From Bacillota bacterium (GTDB taxonomy: Bacteria; Bacillota; Clostridia; Acetivibrionales; DSM-2933), in contig JAEYYB010000015.1 of the NCBI GenBank assembly GCA_023430975.1, positions 1 through 54,962 of the forward strand: DNA of 54,962 nucleotides, given 5' to 3'. The position numbers and the translations under genes were made by a program. Shown here in pieces: positions 43,319 to 50,035 of this stretch. Below the pieces are notes generated by a model. It was not told the origin of the DNA. It ran no database searches and saw nothing but the letters and a program-made list of their open reading frames with translations. How positions within the stretch are numbered: the stretch's first letter is position 1; each line of letters opens with the position of its first letter.

Positions 43319-45130
43319 TTAATTTAAAAACTCCTTGATTTTATCAATTTTAGTATCCCTTATAACTGCCTTAACCCTTATTCCGTCCTCAATATAGTCT
43401 GTTTCAGACACCTTTCCGTTTTCATACAAATAAGGTAAAACCCACCCTTCACTATATGGAACGGTAAATTCCACACATATTTCATTTTCAGAAAGCAATT
43501 CCGAAATACCTGAAATAAGCTCGGAAATGCCCTGCCCGGTAACAGCTGAAACCTCAAAAATTTTACAATCCTTGTCAGATATACAAAGGTTGTGTGTTCC
43601 GCTTACCATATCAATCTTGTTTAAAACCAGAATCATTGATTTTTGCAGTGCTTCCAGACTTTCAAGTATATCCATGACTACAGCAATTTGCTCTTCCGCT
43701 TCTTCATTGGAAGCGTCAACAACATGAAGCAGGATATCTGAATATACAACTTCCTCCAGTGTTGATTTAAACGCATCTACCAACTCGTGAGGTAACTTTC
43801 TGATAAAACCTACCGTATCAACAAGAAGTGCAGTTTTGCTGTCAGGAAGCTGAATCTTTCTTGCTGTAGGATCCAAGGTGGCAAAAAGCTTATTCTCAGC
43901 AAAAACATCGCTATTGCATAGCTTATTCATTAATGTGGACTTCCCTGCATTGGTATACCCCACCAGTGCTATTGAAGGGACTGTATTCTTCTTTCTTGCT
44001 TCTCTGGTACGGTTTCTTCTTATACTTACCTGATCCAATTCAGATTCAAGAATGTTAATTCTCCTTCTAATATGACGCCTGTCAACTTCCAGCTTCTTTT
44101 CACCAGGCCCCCTGGTACCTATTCCACCGCCAAGCCTGGATAACTGGCCTCCCATGCCGGTTAACCTCGGAAGCCTGTACTTAAGCTGTGCCAATTCTAC
44201 CTGAAGTTTTCCTTCCTTGGAACGAGCCCTTTGGGCAAATATATCGAGTATAAGGGTAGTCCTGTCAACAACCTTTGCACCTGTGACATCCTCAATATTT
44301 CTAACCTGTGCCCCCGATAGCTCCACATCAAAGATTAATGTATCCGCTCCTGCGGCCTGGCACAATAAACCTATCTCTTCAGCCTTACCCCTTCCAATAT
44401 AAAAAGCCGGATCTTTGACCGGTTTTTTCTGAAGTATTTTTTCTATAACAACAGCACCAGATGTATTTGCGAGCTCTTCCAACTCATCAAGGGATCTTTC
44501 AGCTTCGCTTTTCCCACCGATCATCCTGCCTGACAATGTCTCCAAACCCACAAGAATTGCTCTTTCTTCTTCAACATCATTATCGTAAAAGGCTGCTTTA
44601 TTGTTTTTATCACGTTCAATTATGAGTCCGAATATATATCCCAACTCTGGGTCATCAGCTTGGTAGGGCCCGAATATGTCAGCCGAGTCAAATTCTCCCG
44701 ATTCATCTCGTGAGGGTATTGAAACATACGCTTCCGTAAGCTCTCCATCCTTTACGCCTAATGCTATCATTGCATCAAGCCTTAGATTTATGAGTGAGCT
44801 AATGTCTACAGAAGATAACTGTCCTGTACCATTTGGATGAGTATGAATACATCTTATGCCCGACAGCCGCATTTTACTTTTTCGTCCCTCAAGCTCAGGC
44901 AATGACACCGTTGAGCTATCCCCTATGCTTATATCTGTAACATTCCCTTTTCTATCTAGGTAAACTGCAATTTCACGGTTTATTTTATGAGTAAAAGACA
45001 CAAGCTTTTGAACAAGTTCCTGAGGTATTAAATCCCCAGCTTCAAAAGCCATGTCAAAAATTCCTTCGATTTCTGTAATAACCGATCCCCTAATGGATTC
45101 TAGATTTCCAATTATATTAATAAAATTCAC
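43319..45130 (-). CDS. hflX: Ribosome-associated GTPase HflX
   Basis: A 603-residue HflX. Clostridial members have a long N-terminal extension (here about 180 residues, with RCIHTHPNGTGQLSSVDIS and LDAMIALGVKDG), then the HflX core DPAFYIGRGKAEEI, TLIFDVELSGAQVRNIEDVT, VDRTTLILDIFAQRARSKEG and GGGIGTRGPGEKKLEVDRR. The GTPase domain shows GYTNAGKSTLMN (about residue 390), DTVGFIRKLPHELV and LNKIDM. It rescues or splits stalled ribosomes. The only standard start is GTG at 45130, whose GTG overlaps the AGGGGTG that looks like the ribosome site, so the exact start is uncertain. It is transcribed away from the PilZ gene region on the same strand. Confidence 0.93.
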   Translation of the reverse strand: MNFINIIGNLESIRGSVITEIEGIFDMAFEAGDLIPQELVQKLVSFTHKINREIAVYLDRKGNVTDISIGDSSTVSLPELEGRKSKMRLSGIRCIHTHPNGTGQLSSVDISSLINLRLDAMIALGVKDGELTEAYVSIPSRDESGEFDSADIFGPYQADDPELGYIFGLIIERDKNNKAAFYDNDVEEERAILVGLETLSGRMIGGKSEAERSLDELEELANTSGAVVIEKILQKKPVKDPAFYIGRGKAEEIGLLCQAAGADTLIFDVELSGAQVRNIEDVTGAKVVDRTTLILDIFAQRARSKEGKLQVELAQLKYRLPRLTGMGGQLSRLGGGIGTRGPGEKKLEVDRRHIRRRINILESELDQVSIRRNRTREARKKNTVPSIALVGYTNAGKSTLMNKLCNSDVFAENKLFATLDPTARKIQLPDSKTALLVDTVGFIRKLPHELVDAFKSTLEEVVYSDILLHVVDASNEEAEEQIAVVMDILESLEALQKSMILVLNKIDMVSGTHNLCISDKDCKIFEVSAVTGQGISELISGISELLSENEICVEFTVPYSEGWVLPYLYENGKVSETDYIEDGIRVKAVIRDTKIDKIKEFLN

Positions 45131-45246
45131 CCCTAAATTGATTAATGATGTCTACAATAAACATTATTACTTATATTATAGCATACCATTTTCAGGCAGC
45201 AAGGCCCCTCCTTATATTTTATCGATATTTCCATAGAAGTACATTT

Positions 45247-45867
45247 TCAGCTTCCTTGAATTATAGCCTCCTGATTAGCCTTAAGGTCTTCCAAATACTT
45301 TTTTAATACATTTTGCTGTGCATACTCCATATGAATTATCCTAAGTCCATAATCAAAGGTATACTCATTTTTCATAGACCAAACTGCTTCAGCTGTGAGA
45401 TTGACCGGGATATTATCAAGATACAGTTTAATATCAATATTCTGCTTAGCTTCAAATTCCTTCTTAGTGCAAATAAGAAGTCCACTGAAACTTATATTTT
45501 TTACCACAGCAGCAAATTCATACTTATTGTTTCTTAGCATCACGCTTGAATACAATGAAACGGGAAATCTTTCAAAAGCTCTCTGGTTAATTACATATTC
45601 CTCATTTTCAACCACAAGCTGCATTACATTCTTATCGATATCTATATTAACAACATGGCAACTGGTAGTGTAAAAACTATTACTGCTTTTAAAAGCAATA
45701 GCTACAGTATCACCTTCAAACAACATGCAATCAGCAAACTCCTTCATAATCTGAATTGCTATGACCTGACCTCCGCTTTCATGATCCTGTACATCAACCA
45801 CCTCACTCCTTAAGATCTTTATTGAATGATGGTTTATGGAAATAATCTCACCGGGTTTTATAAACAT
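45247..45867 (-). CDS. PilZ-domain cyclic-di-GMP effector
   Basis: A 206-residue protein of the YcgR/YpfA type. An N-terminal beta domain (FIKPGEIISINHHSIKILRS) is followed by a PilZ domain with the ligand motifs QRAFERFPV (RxxxR, about residue 100) and KNISFSGLLI (D/NxSxxG, about 125). Both c-di-GMP-binding motifs are complete. Members modulate motility, exopolysaccharide or surface functions. It may read c-di-GMP from the GGDEF-EAL protein at 28558. AGAGGGGGAAGATT precedes the ATG. It lies 116 bases upstream of hflX on the same strand. Confidence 0.9.
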   Translation of the reverse strand: MFIKPGEIISINHHSIKILRSEVVDVQDHESGGQVIAIQIMKEFADCMLFEGDTVAIAFKSSNSFYTTSCHVVNIDIDKNVMQLVVENEEYVINQRAFERFPVSLYSSVMLRNNKYEFAAVVKNISFSGLLICTKKEFEAKQNIDIKLYLDNIPVNLTAEAVWSMKNEYTFDYGLRIIHMEYAQQNVLKKYLEDLKANQEAIIQGS

Positions 45868-46030
45868 AATCTTCCCCCTCTTATAAACATCAAATCTATA
45901 TGTCTATCGGCAAAAAATTCAATAATTTTAACAAATGAATAACTGGTGTGATATTTTAACATAATATACTAAGAAGCATAGTATTTTTATATGCTTAAAT
46001 TATAAGGCTTTGAGGAGGTACAGTACTTAA

Positions 46031-46228
46031 ATGACTGGTACAGTGAAATGGTTTAGTTCAGAAAAAGGTTTTGGATTTATTGAAAGAGACGATGGGGATG
46101 ATGTGTTTGTGCATTTCTCTGCCATTAAAGGAGAAGGCTACAAGTCACTTGTTGAAGGCCAAAAAGTCCAGTTTGATTTGGAAAAAGGACAGCGTGGGCT
46201 GCAAGCAACAAATGTAAGGCTATCCTAA
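46031..46228 (+). CDS. CspA-type cold-shock protein
   Basis: A 65-residue single cold-shock domain. It shows TGTVKWFSSEKGFGFIERDD (RNP1-like KGFGFI) and DVFVHFSAI (RNP2-like VFVHF), ending ATNVRLS. It binds single-stranded RNA or DNA and acts as an RNA chaperone. AGGAGG at 46013-46018 lies 12 bases before the ATG, a longer gap than usual. The protein is of standard length. Confidence 0.96.
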   Translation: MTGTVKWFSSEKGFGFIERDDGDDVFVHFSAIKGEGYKSLVEGQKVQFDLEKGQRGLQATNVRLS

Positions 46229-46451
46229 TCAGGCTGTCACATTTTAATGCAAGTAAAAAGTAAATTCTCATTCATGATTTATATAAATTATTATATTTAT
46301 GAATATTGCTTAATACGAAAATTTGTGATATACTTATGAAGTTAGTCTCTATATATTAACGGATTAATTTTCTGACCATAACTTCTTTAATCTATTGGAG
46401 TGAAAAATCAGGAATATTTAGATCCAAATAAATTAAAGGAGGTATATAGAT

Positions 46452-46646
46452 ATGGCAGATAAAGTTATAACTTGCAAAGATTGTAACTCAGAATTTATTT
46501 TTAACGAAAGCGAACAGGCTTTCTACAAGGAAAAAGGTTTTGAAAATGAACCACAAAGATGTCCTGACTGCAGAAAAGCAAGAAAGCAGCAGAGAAATAA
46601 TAACAGAGGCGGCGGAAGAAGCTTCGGCGGCGGTAATAGGTGGTAA
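46452..46646 (+). CDS. Small zinc-ribbon (zf-trcl-like) protein with Gly-rich tail
   Basis: A 64-residue protein. Two zinc knuckles (CKDCNSEF ... CPDCRKAR) flank the conserved FNESEQAFYKEKGFENEPQR, the pattern of the probable-zinc-ribbon family zf-trcl. A basic, Gly/Asn-rich tail (RNNNRGGGRSFGGGNRW) resembles RNA-binding RGG tails. The role is probably nucleic-acid binding, and its position 223 bases after the cold-shock gene hints at a joint role. AAAGGAGGTATATAGAT precedes the ATG. A strong terminator follows. Confidence 0.88.
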   Translation: MADKVITCKDCNSEFIFNESEQAFYKEKGFENEPQRCPDCRKARKQQRNNNRGGGRSFGGGNRW

Positions 46647-46650
46647 TTAA

Positions 46651-46676
46651 AGGGAGAGCTTAGCTCTCCTTTTTTG
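46651..46676 (+). terminator. Terminator after the zinc-ribbon gene
   Basis: AGGGAGAGC-tta-GCTCTCCT followed by TTTTTT: a GC-rich stem with a clear U-tract immediately after the stop codon. Confidence 0.9.
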
Positions 46677-46777
46677 ATTTATGTATTTTATTACGAATTT
46701 TAAAACAACTATGTATAAAAGATTTAATATTGCATACACTTTTAAAGACAATATGTTTAATTATCCTAAATTTAACA

Positions 46778-46806
46778 TTTACATTTAGAGAAAAGTGTGT
46801 TATCTT
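46778..46806 (+). promoter_or_regulatory. Possible promoter of the initiator tRNA
   Basis: TTTACA (46778-46783), a 17-base spacer and TATCTT (46801-46806), about 20 bases before the tRNA. Both hexamers deviate from consensus by one or two bases. Confidence 0.4.
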
Positions 46807-46825
46807 TCTATAGTACCTTATATAT

Positions 46826-46898
<73 letters not shown>

Positions 46899-46905
46899 CT
46901 AAATA

Positions 46906-46944
46906 AAAAGTCGCTTGATATTAAACTTCAAGCGACTTTTATAT
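46906..46944 (+). terminator. Terminator after tRNA-fMet
   Basis: AAAAGTCGCTTGA and TCAAGCGACTTTT form a perfect 13-bp stem with a 9-base loop, starting 7 bases after the tRNA, with T-rich sequence after it. Confidence 0.85.
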
Positions 46945-46977
46945 TTTCACTTTATTATAAACATCAGGAAGTACAAA

Positions 46978-47005
46978 AGCCCCTTGTTCGTTTAAACAAG
47001 AGGCT
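46978..47005 (-). terminator. Terminator after the DUF350 gene
   Basis: AGCCCCTTGTT and AACAAGAGGCT form an 11-bp stem with one mismatch. Read on the minus strand it is followed by TTTTG. It lies 19 bases after the DUF350 stop. Confidence 0.7.
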
Positions 47006-47023
47006 CTTGATAATTTACTAATG

Positions 47024-47917
47024 TTACTTCAGAAAATGAACTATTATATTGGCAATGGAAACATAAAGAACAACCTGGCCTATGGCAGCTCCCACATTAT
47101 CCTGCTCATAAACCTCGCTCCATATATTCACTTTCAATATCGCTGCAAACAACCACTTCATCAAATATGCCATCACCAGCAGAACAAGCAACCCGATACC
47201 TGATACCACTATAAGGTCTATCAAGTCAAATTCCAGTTGATACTCAATAGTATGGGTCAAAATTGTTTCAACTGCCAGAATGAAACCGCCTAAAGCTATT
47301 CCGGCAGCAGGGTTATTATCTACAAAGATTTCCTTGAAAAGAGTGGTCTTTGATCTTAAAACAATGCTGTATACCATTAAAGCAATTAATGAATAAACTA
47401 CAACAGTCAATATCTTAAAAAGAGATGCAAACAATTCCTCCGGCATAAAATCCAGGAACATTATCATACTCACAGATATAATTGAAAGTGTTGCCGAAAA
47501 TAATGATGCAGCTACATTTTTCTGATTATAAATCTCATTGTTAAGACTTATTTTCCCCTCAACATCCGGTGGACTGATTTCCTTAATCGCTAAGTTTGAG
47601 AACAACCGTAAAACAGTAAATATCACAATAAATCCTACTTCGTATCCTATACAGATCAAAAGATCCATAAATATATCTTCATGTGCCGGTCCTTCAATTG
47701 CCTTTGCAGCAAGATACAGCGTTGGAAATATAAACGCACCTAAAAACTCAATCCAAGCTGCAAGGTTATCCTTTTCAAATAAAGCATCCTTCAAATTTAT
47801 CTTACGCAGAATTATTTTTGAGTACATAAACCATCCCAAAATAAATCCTATTAAAATTATTGGTATATTAAACAAGAAATTATTGCCTAAAATCTTTAAA
47901 TAGCCTGCTAAATCCAT
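47024..47917 (-). CDS. DUF350-repeat membrane protein (YjfL-like)
   Basis: A 297-residue protein with about eight membrane segments. Each pair is followed or preceded by the same motif: LFEKDNLAAWIEF, IYNQKNVAASLFS, FVDNNPAAGIALGG and VYEQDNVGAAIGQ. This is the DUF350 (UPF0719) unit repeated four times. E. coli YjfL is a relative; its cluster (yjfIJKL) is linked to PspA-like membrane stress and amidoligase systems, but no reaction is known. Start: ATG at 47917, 5 bases after GGAGGGG. It follows the next gene by about 25 bases, so they are probably one operon. Confidence 0.87.
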   Translation of the reverse strand: MDLAGYLKILGNNFLFNIPIILIGFILGWFMYSKIILRKINLKDALFEKDNLAAWIEFLGAFIFPTLYLAAKAIEGPAHEDIFMDLLICIGYEVGFIVIFTVLRLFSNLAIKEISPPDVEGKISLNNEIYNQKNVAASLFSATLSIISVSMIMFLDFMPEELFASLFKILTVVVYSLIALMVYSIVLRSKTTLFKEIFVDNNPAAGIALGGFILAVETILTHTIEYQLEFDLIDLIVVSGIGLLVLLVMAYLMKWLFAAILKVNIWSEVYEQDNVGAAIGQVVLYVSIANIIVHFLK

Positions 47918-47942
47918 CACTGCCCCTCCTTATGAATAAAAA

Positions 47943-48530
47943 TTATTCTCCCTGATAAACCTTATAGAATATGTCTTCTATCATTTCTCCGACAAATATT
48001 CTAAACATCCCTGTGTCCTCAAGCATTTCAACATTGAGAAACTCTTCCCTTTCATCAATAGGCCTGCTGTAGTCCCAAATTTTCACGCCTATCTCATGTT
48101 CTATTTCTTCCGATTGGATATCATAAACCCTGATCCGGCCTGATATTCCATCAATTCGCTCATCCTCATCAGGCATATAGCATCTCTCATACTCTTCTCC
48201 ATCAGGAGATGTGAGATATTTTTGCCCTGCGACATTATATAAGAAATCCTCGTCAAAGGGTATGGTATCTACCATATTGTACAAATAAGTCTCCAAAGCA
48301 TCACTGTTATCTTTAAAAACCTCCAGTACATATTCCTCATTTTCAGATTTTGAATATATAACATATCTTGAATAGGATCTTTCTCCTACTTTCATCTCAA
48401 TAACCTTACTAAACTTAAAAATGCCTTTGCTTTTAAGTTCACCTACAGTAAACTCAACCATTGAATTAGGTGTTATCTGTAATGGATTATAAACCTTTGT
48501 TATTACCGAGCTTCTGTTAAATCCGAACAT
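47943..48530 (-). CDS. DUF4178/DUF2491-like cytosolic protein
   Basis: A 195-residue protein without signal or membrane segment, rich in Asp/Glu and beta structure (PLQITPNSMVEFTVGELKSK, RYVIYSKSENEEYVLEVFKD, YLTSPDGEEYERCYM). The size, the pattern and the place next to a DUF350 gene recall YjfK (DUF2491) or DUF4178 proteins of PspA/amidoligase-linked clusters. This is an inference from context and style rather than a firm motif. AAGGAGGTATAAA precedes the ATG. Confidence 0.55.
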   Translation of the reverse strand: MFGFNRSSVITKVYNPLQITPNSMVEFTVGELKSKGIFKFSKVIEMKVGERSYSRYVIYSKSENEEYVLEVFKDNSDALETYLYNMVDTIPFDEDFLYNVAGQKYLTSPDGEEYERCYMPDEDERIDGISGRIRVYDIQSEEIEHEIGVKIWDYSRPIDEREEFLNVEMLEDTGMFRIFVGEMIEDIFYKVYQGE

Positions 48531-48603
48531 TTTATACCTCCTTTAATTTGCAGTAACATTGTAATCATTAATACCTCAAATATAGCAATATTTTAGTCAT
48601 TTC

Positions 48604-49647
48604 CTAATATATTCTGCTTTGACCCCTTGGCTTTTTGGGCCTTGATACTTTCTTAATTATTGTAATAAGAATCATTATTATTATTAAAATTATAATAATT
48701 GTTACAATCGGGTTACCTACCCTCGAGGGATATCTGTTGGAATAATAAATGGTGTCTATATTCCTTTGCTGGTAATCGTCCGAAAACTGGAGATCCGGGT
48801 CTACATCAGGATCCAAGTAATCATCATCCCTTGGTATGTTCATTGCCTCTAAAGCCCTTACCCTGGCTTCCATTTGGGCAAAATGTGAAGCATCAAAGTA
48901 GTTCCTGTATGGATAGATATCCGCCCAATGATGATACCAGAACATTTCGGATGCCCTCATTAAAAACCACAAATCCCACGGACCAACTGAAGCATACCCA
49001 TAAGAAATCGGACTCCTGAAATAACTTGTATTATAGTTGACTATAACAGTCCTTGAGCTATAATAGTTTATTCTCTGCGGACGTGTCCTTAAAGCGTCTT
49101 CAAAGTCCATTCTGTTGCTTACGCTATATTTTCTATTCATTGAGGAATCATAAATCTTTTTCTGATCAGAACTCAAACTTGCATTATACTTCTTGGTAGA
49201 TGCCTGCTTTTTATAGGTATCCTCCATGTATGTTTTCTTTGATGAATTTAGCTTACTACTACTCTTGGAAGTGCTTACTTTAGAACTTGATGAACTGCTT
49301 GAACCGCTTGAGCTACTTGAACCACTTGAACTACTAGAACTGCTTGAACTACTTGAACTGCTTGAACTGCTTGAACTACTTGAGCTCCCTGTTGTATTCT
49401 TCTTAGAACTTGATGATCCAGAATATCCGGAAGAACTTTTAGTGCTCTTACTAGAAGAACTTTTTGTACTCTTGCTAGAAGAACTCTTTGTACTTTTGCT
49501 TGATGATCCTGAATAGCTTTTTGAGCTTGAAAAACCTGAACTTCTGGAACTCTTGCTGCCTGAATAGCTCTTTTTTGCATAAACATCGCCAACTTGTGTA
49601 AATAGAAAAACTAAAACAAATAATAGTGCTAGTATTCTTTTTCGCAT
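48604..49647 (-). CDS. Secreted poly-serine protein with C-terminal membrane anchor
   Basis: A 347-residue protein. Signal peptide (1-24); a Ser/Lys/Thr/Gly-rich region (about 25-145) including three copies of the octamer SKSTKSSS and a run of about 21 serines; a folded region (about 150-300) with Tyr/Arg/Asp; and a C-terminal membrane helix (NPIVTIIIILIIIMILITII) before a basic tail. The serine region is encoded by alternating AGT/AGC and TCA codons in a 9-base unit. It lies in the same orientation as, and upstream of, the DUF4178-like and DUF350 genes, 73 bases away, so all three may be one operon. The function is unknown. Confidence 0.8.
   Translation of the reverse strand: MRKRILALLFVLVFLFTQVGDVYAKKSYSGSKSSRSSGFSSSKSYSGSSSKSTKSSSSKSTKSSSSKSTKSSSGYSGSSSSKKNTTGSSSSSSSSSSSSSSSSSSSSSGSSSSSGSSSSSSSKVSTSKSSSKLNSSKKTYMEDTYKKQASTKKYNASLSSDQKKIYDSSMNRKYSVSNRMDFEDALRTRPQRINYYSSRTVIVNYNTSYFRSPISYGYASVGPWDLWFLMRASEMFWYHHWADIYPYRNYFDASHFAQMEARVRALEAMNIPRDDDYLDPDVDPDLQFSDDYQQRNIDTIYYSNRYPSRVGNPIVTIIIILIIIMILITIIKKVSRPKKPRGQSRIY
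49286..49510. repeat. Coding microsatellites in the poly-serine gene
   Basis: 49286-49390 is built of a 9-base unit, GAACTGCTT/GAACTACTT (coding strand AGT TCA AGC, Ser-Ser-Ser), repeated about ten times with small changes. 49430-49510 holds three copies of a 24-base unit encoding SKSTKSSS. Such units are prone to slippage in multiples of 3, so length variation would keep the frame. Confidence 0.85.
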
Positions 49648-49681
49648 TTTTTCACCCCTGGAAATAATTTATTCCTAATTG

Positions 49682-49830
49682 ATTTAGTCATGATCAAAAA
49701 ATAACTTCCGCTATAAATTTCGTTTATGTGTTGACTTAACTCGTCAACACCCAGGATGCATAGCGAGCAGTTTAGCAAAGCTAAACGATCAGCCGCTAAG
49801 ATACGCCGAAGTAATTTTATTCATGCCCTA
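49682..49830. repeat. Palindromic repeat A4 (enlarged)
   Basis: The left arm TTAGTCATGATCAAAAAATA-ACTTCCG and the right arm CGCCGAAGTAATTTTATTCATG-CCCTA define a copy of repeat A of about 148 bases. The inner palindrome TGTTGACTTAACTCGTCAACA is followed by an extra segment with its own hairpin (GTTTAGC-aaa-GCTAAAC). It sits between the poly-serine gene and the topoisomerase operon promoter, upstream of both. Confidence 0.8.
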
Positions 49831-49888
49831 GCAATTCCTATTATAACATTAAAGGTAGAAATCACAAAGTGGTTTTATAACCTTGACG

Positions 49889-49904
49889 TTGTTACCTGTA
49901 ACAA
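49889..49904. promoter_or_regulatory. Second operator-like palindrome
   Basis: TTGTTAC-CT-GTAACAA, a perfect 7+7 palindrome, lies 4 bases upstream of the -35 of the topoisomerase promoter. CCTTG (49881) and CAAGG (49902) extend it with a bulge. It may bind a second regulator. Confidence 0.5.
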
Positions 49905-49907
49905 GGC

Positions 49908-49936
49908 TTGACACGAACACTTGTTCGTGCAATAAT
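49908..49936 (+). promoter_or_regulatory. LexA (SOS) box in the promoter of the topoisomerase operon
   Basis: CGAAC-actt-GTTCG (49914-49927), extended to CACGAACACTTGTTCGTG, matches the Gram-positive LexA/DinR box (CGAACN4GTTCG). It lies exactly between TTGACA (49908-49913) and AATAAT (49931-49936), a 17-base spacer, so a bound repressor would block polymerase. The start codon of the first topoisomerase gene is 100 bases downstream. Confidence 0.8.
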
Positions 49937-50035
49937 TATTATAATGAAATAATTTCAATGCCTAAGGGTATTGCAAAAGTACAGAATATTCAATAAAATC
50001 ATATAGTGTAGCAAAATGGCAAAGGATGGTTATTA

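Noticed and set aside
49226..49592. Leu/Glu-rich and Gln/Val-rich open frames overlapping the poly-serine gene
   Set aside because: They are other-frame readings of the serine microsatellite; composition is fully explained by the 9-base unit, and the serine frame has a signal peptide and a membrane anchor.
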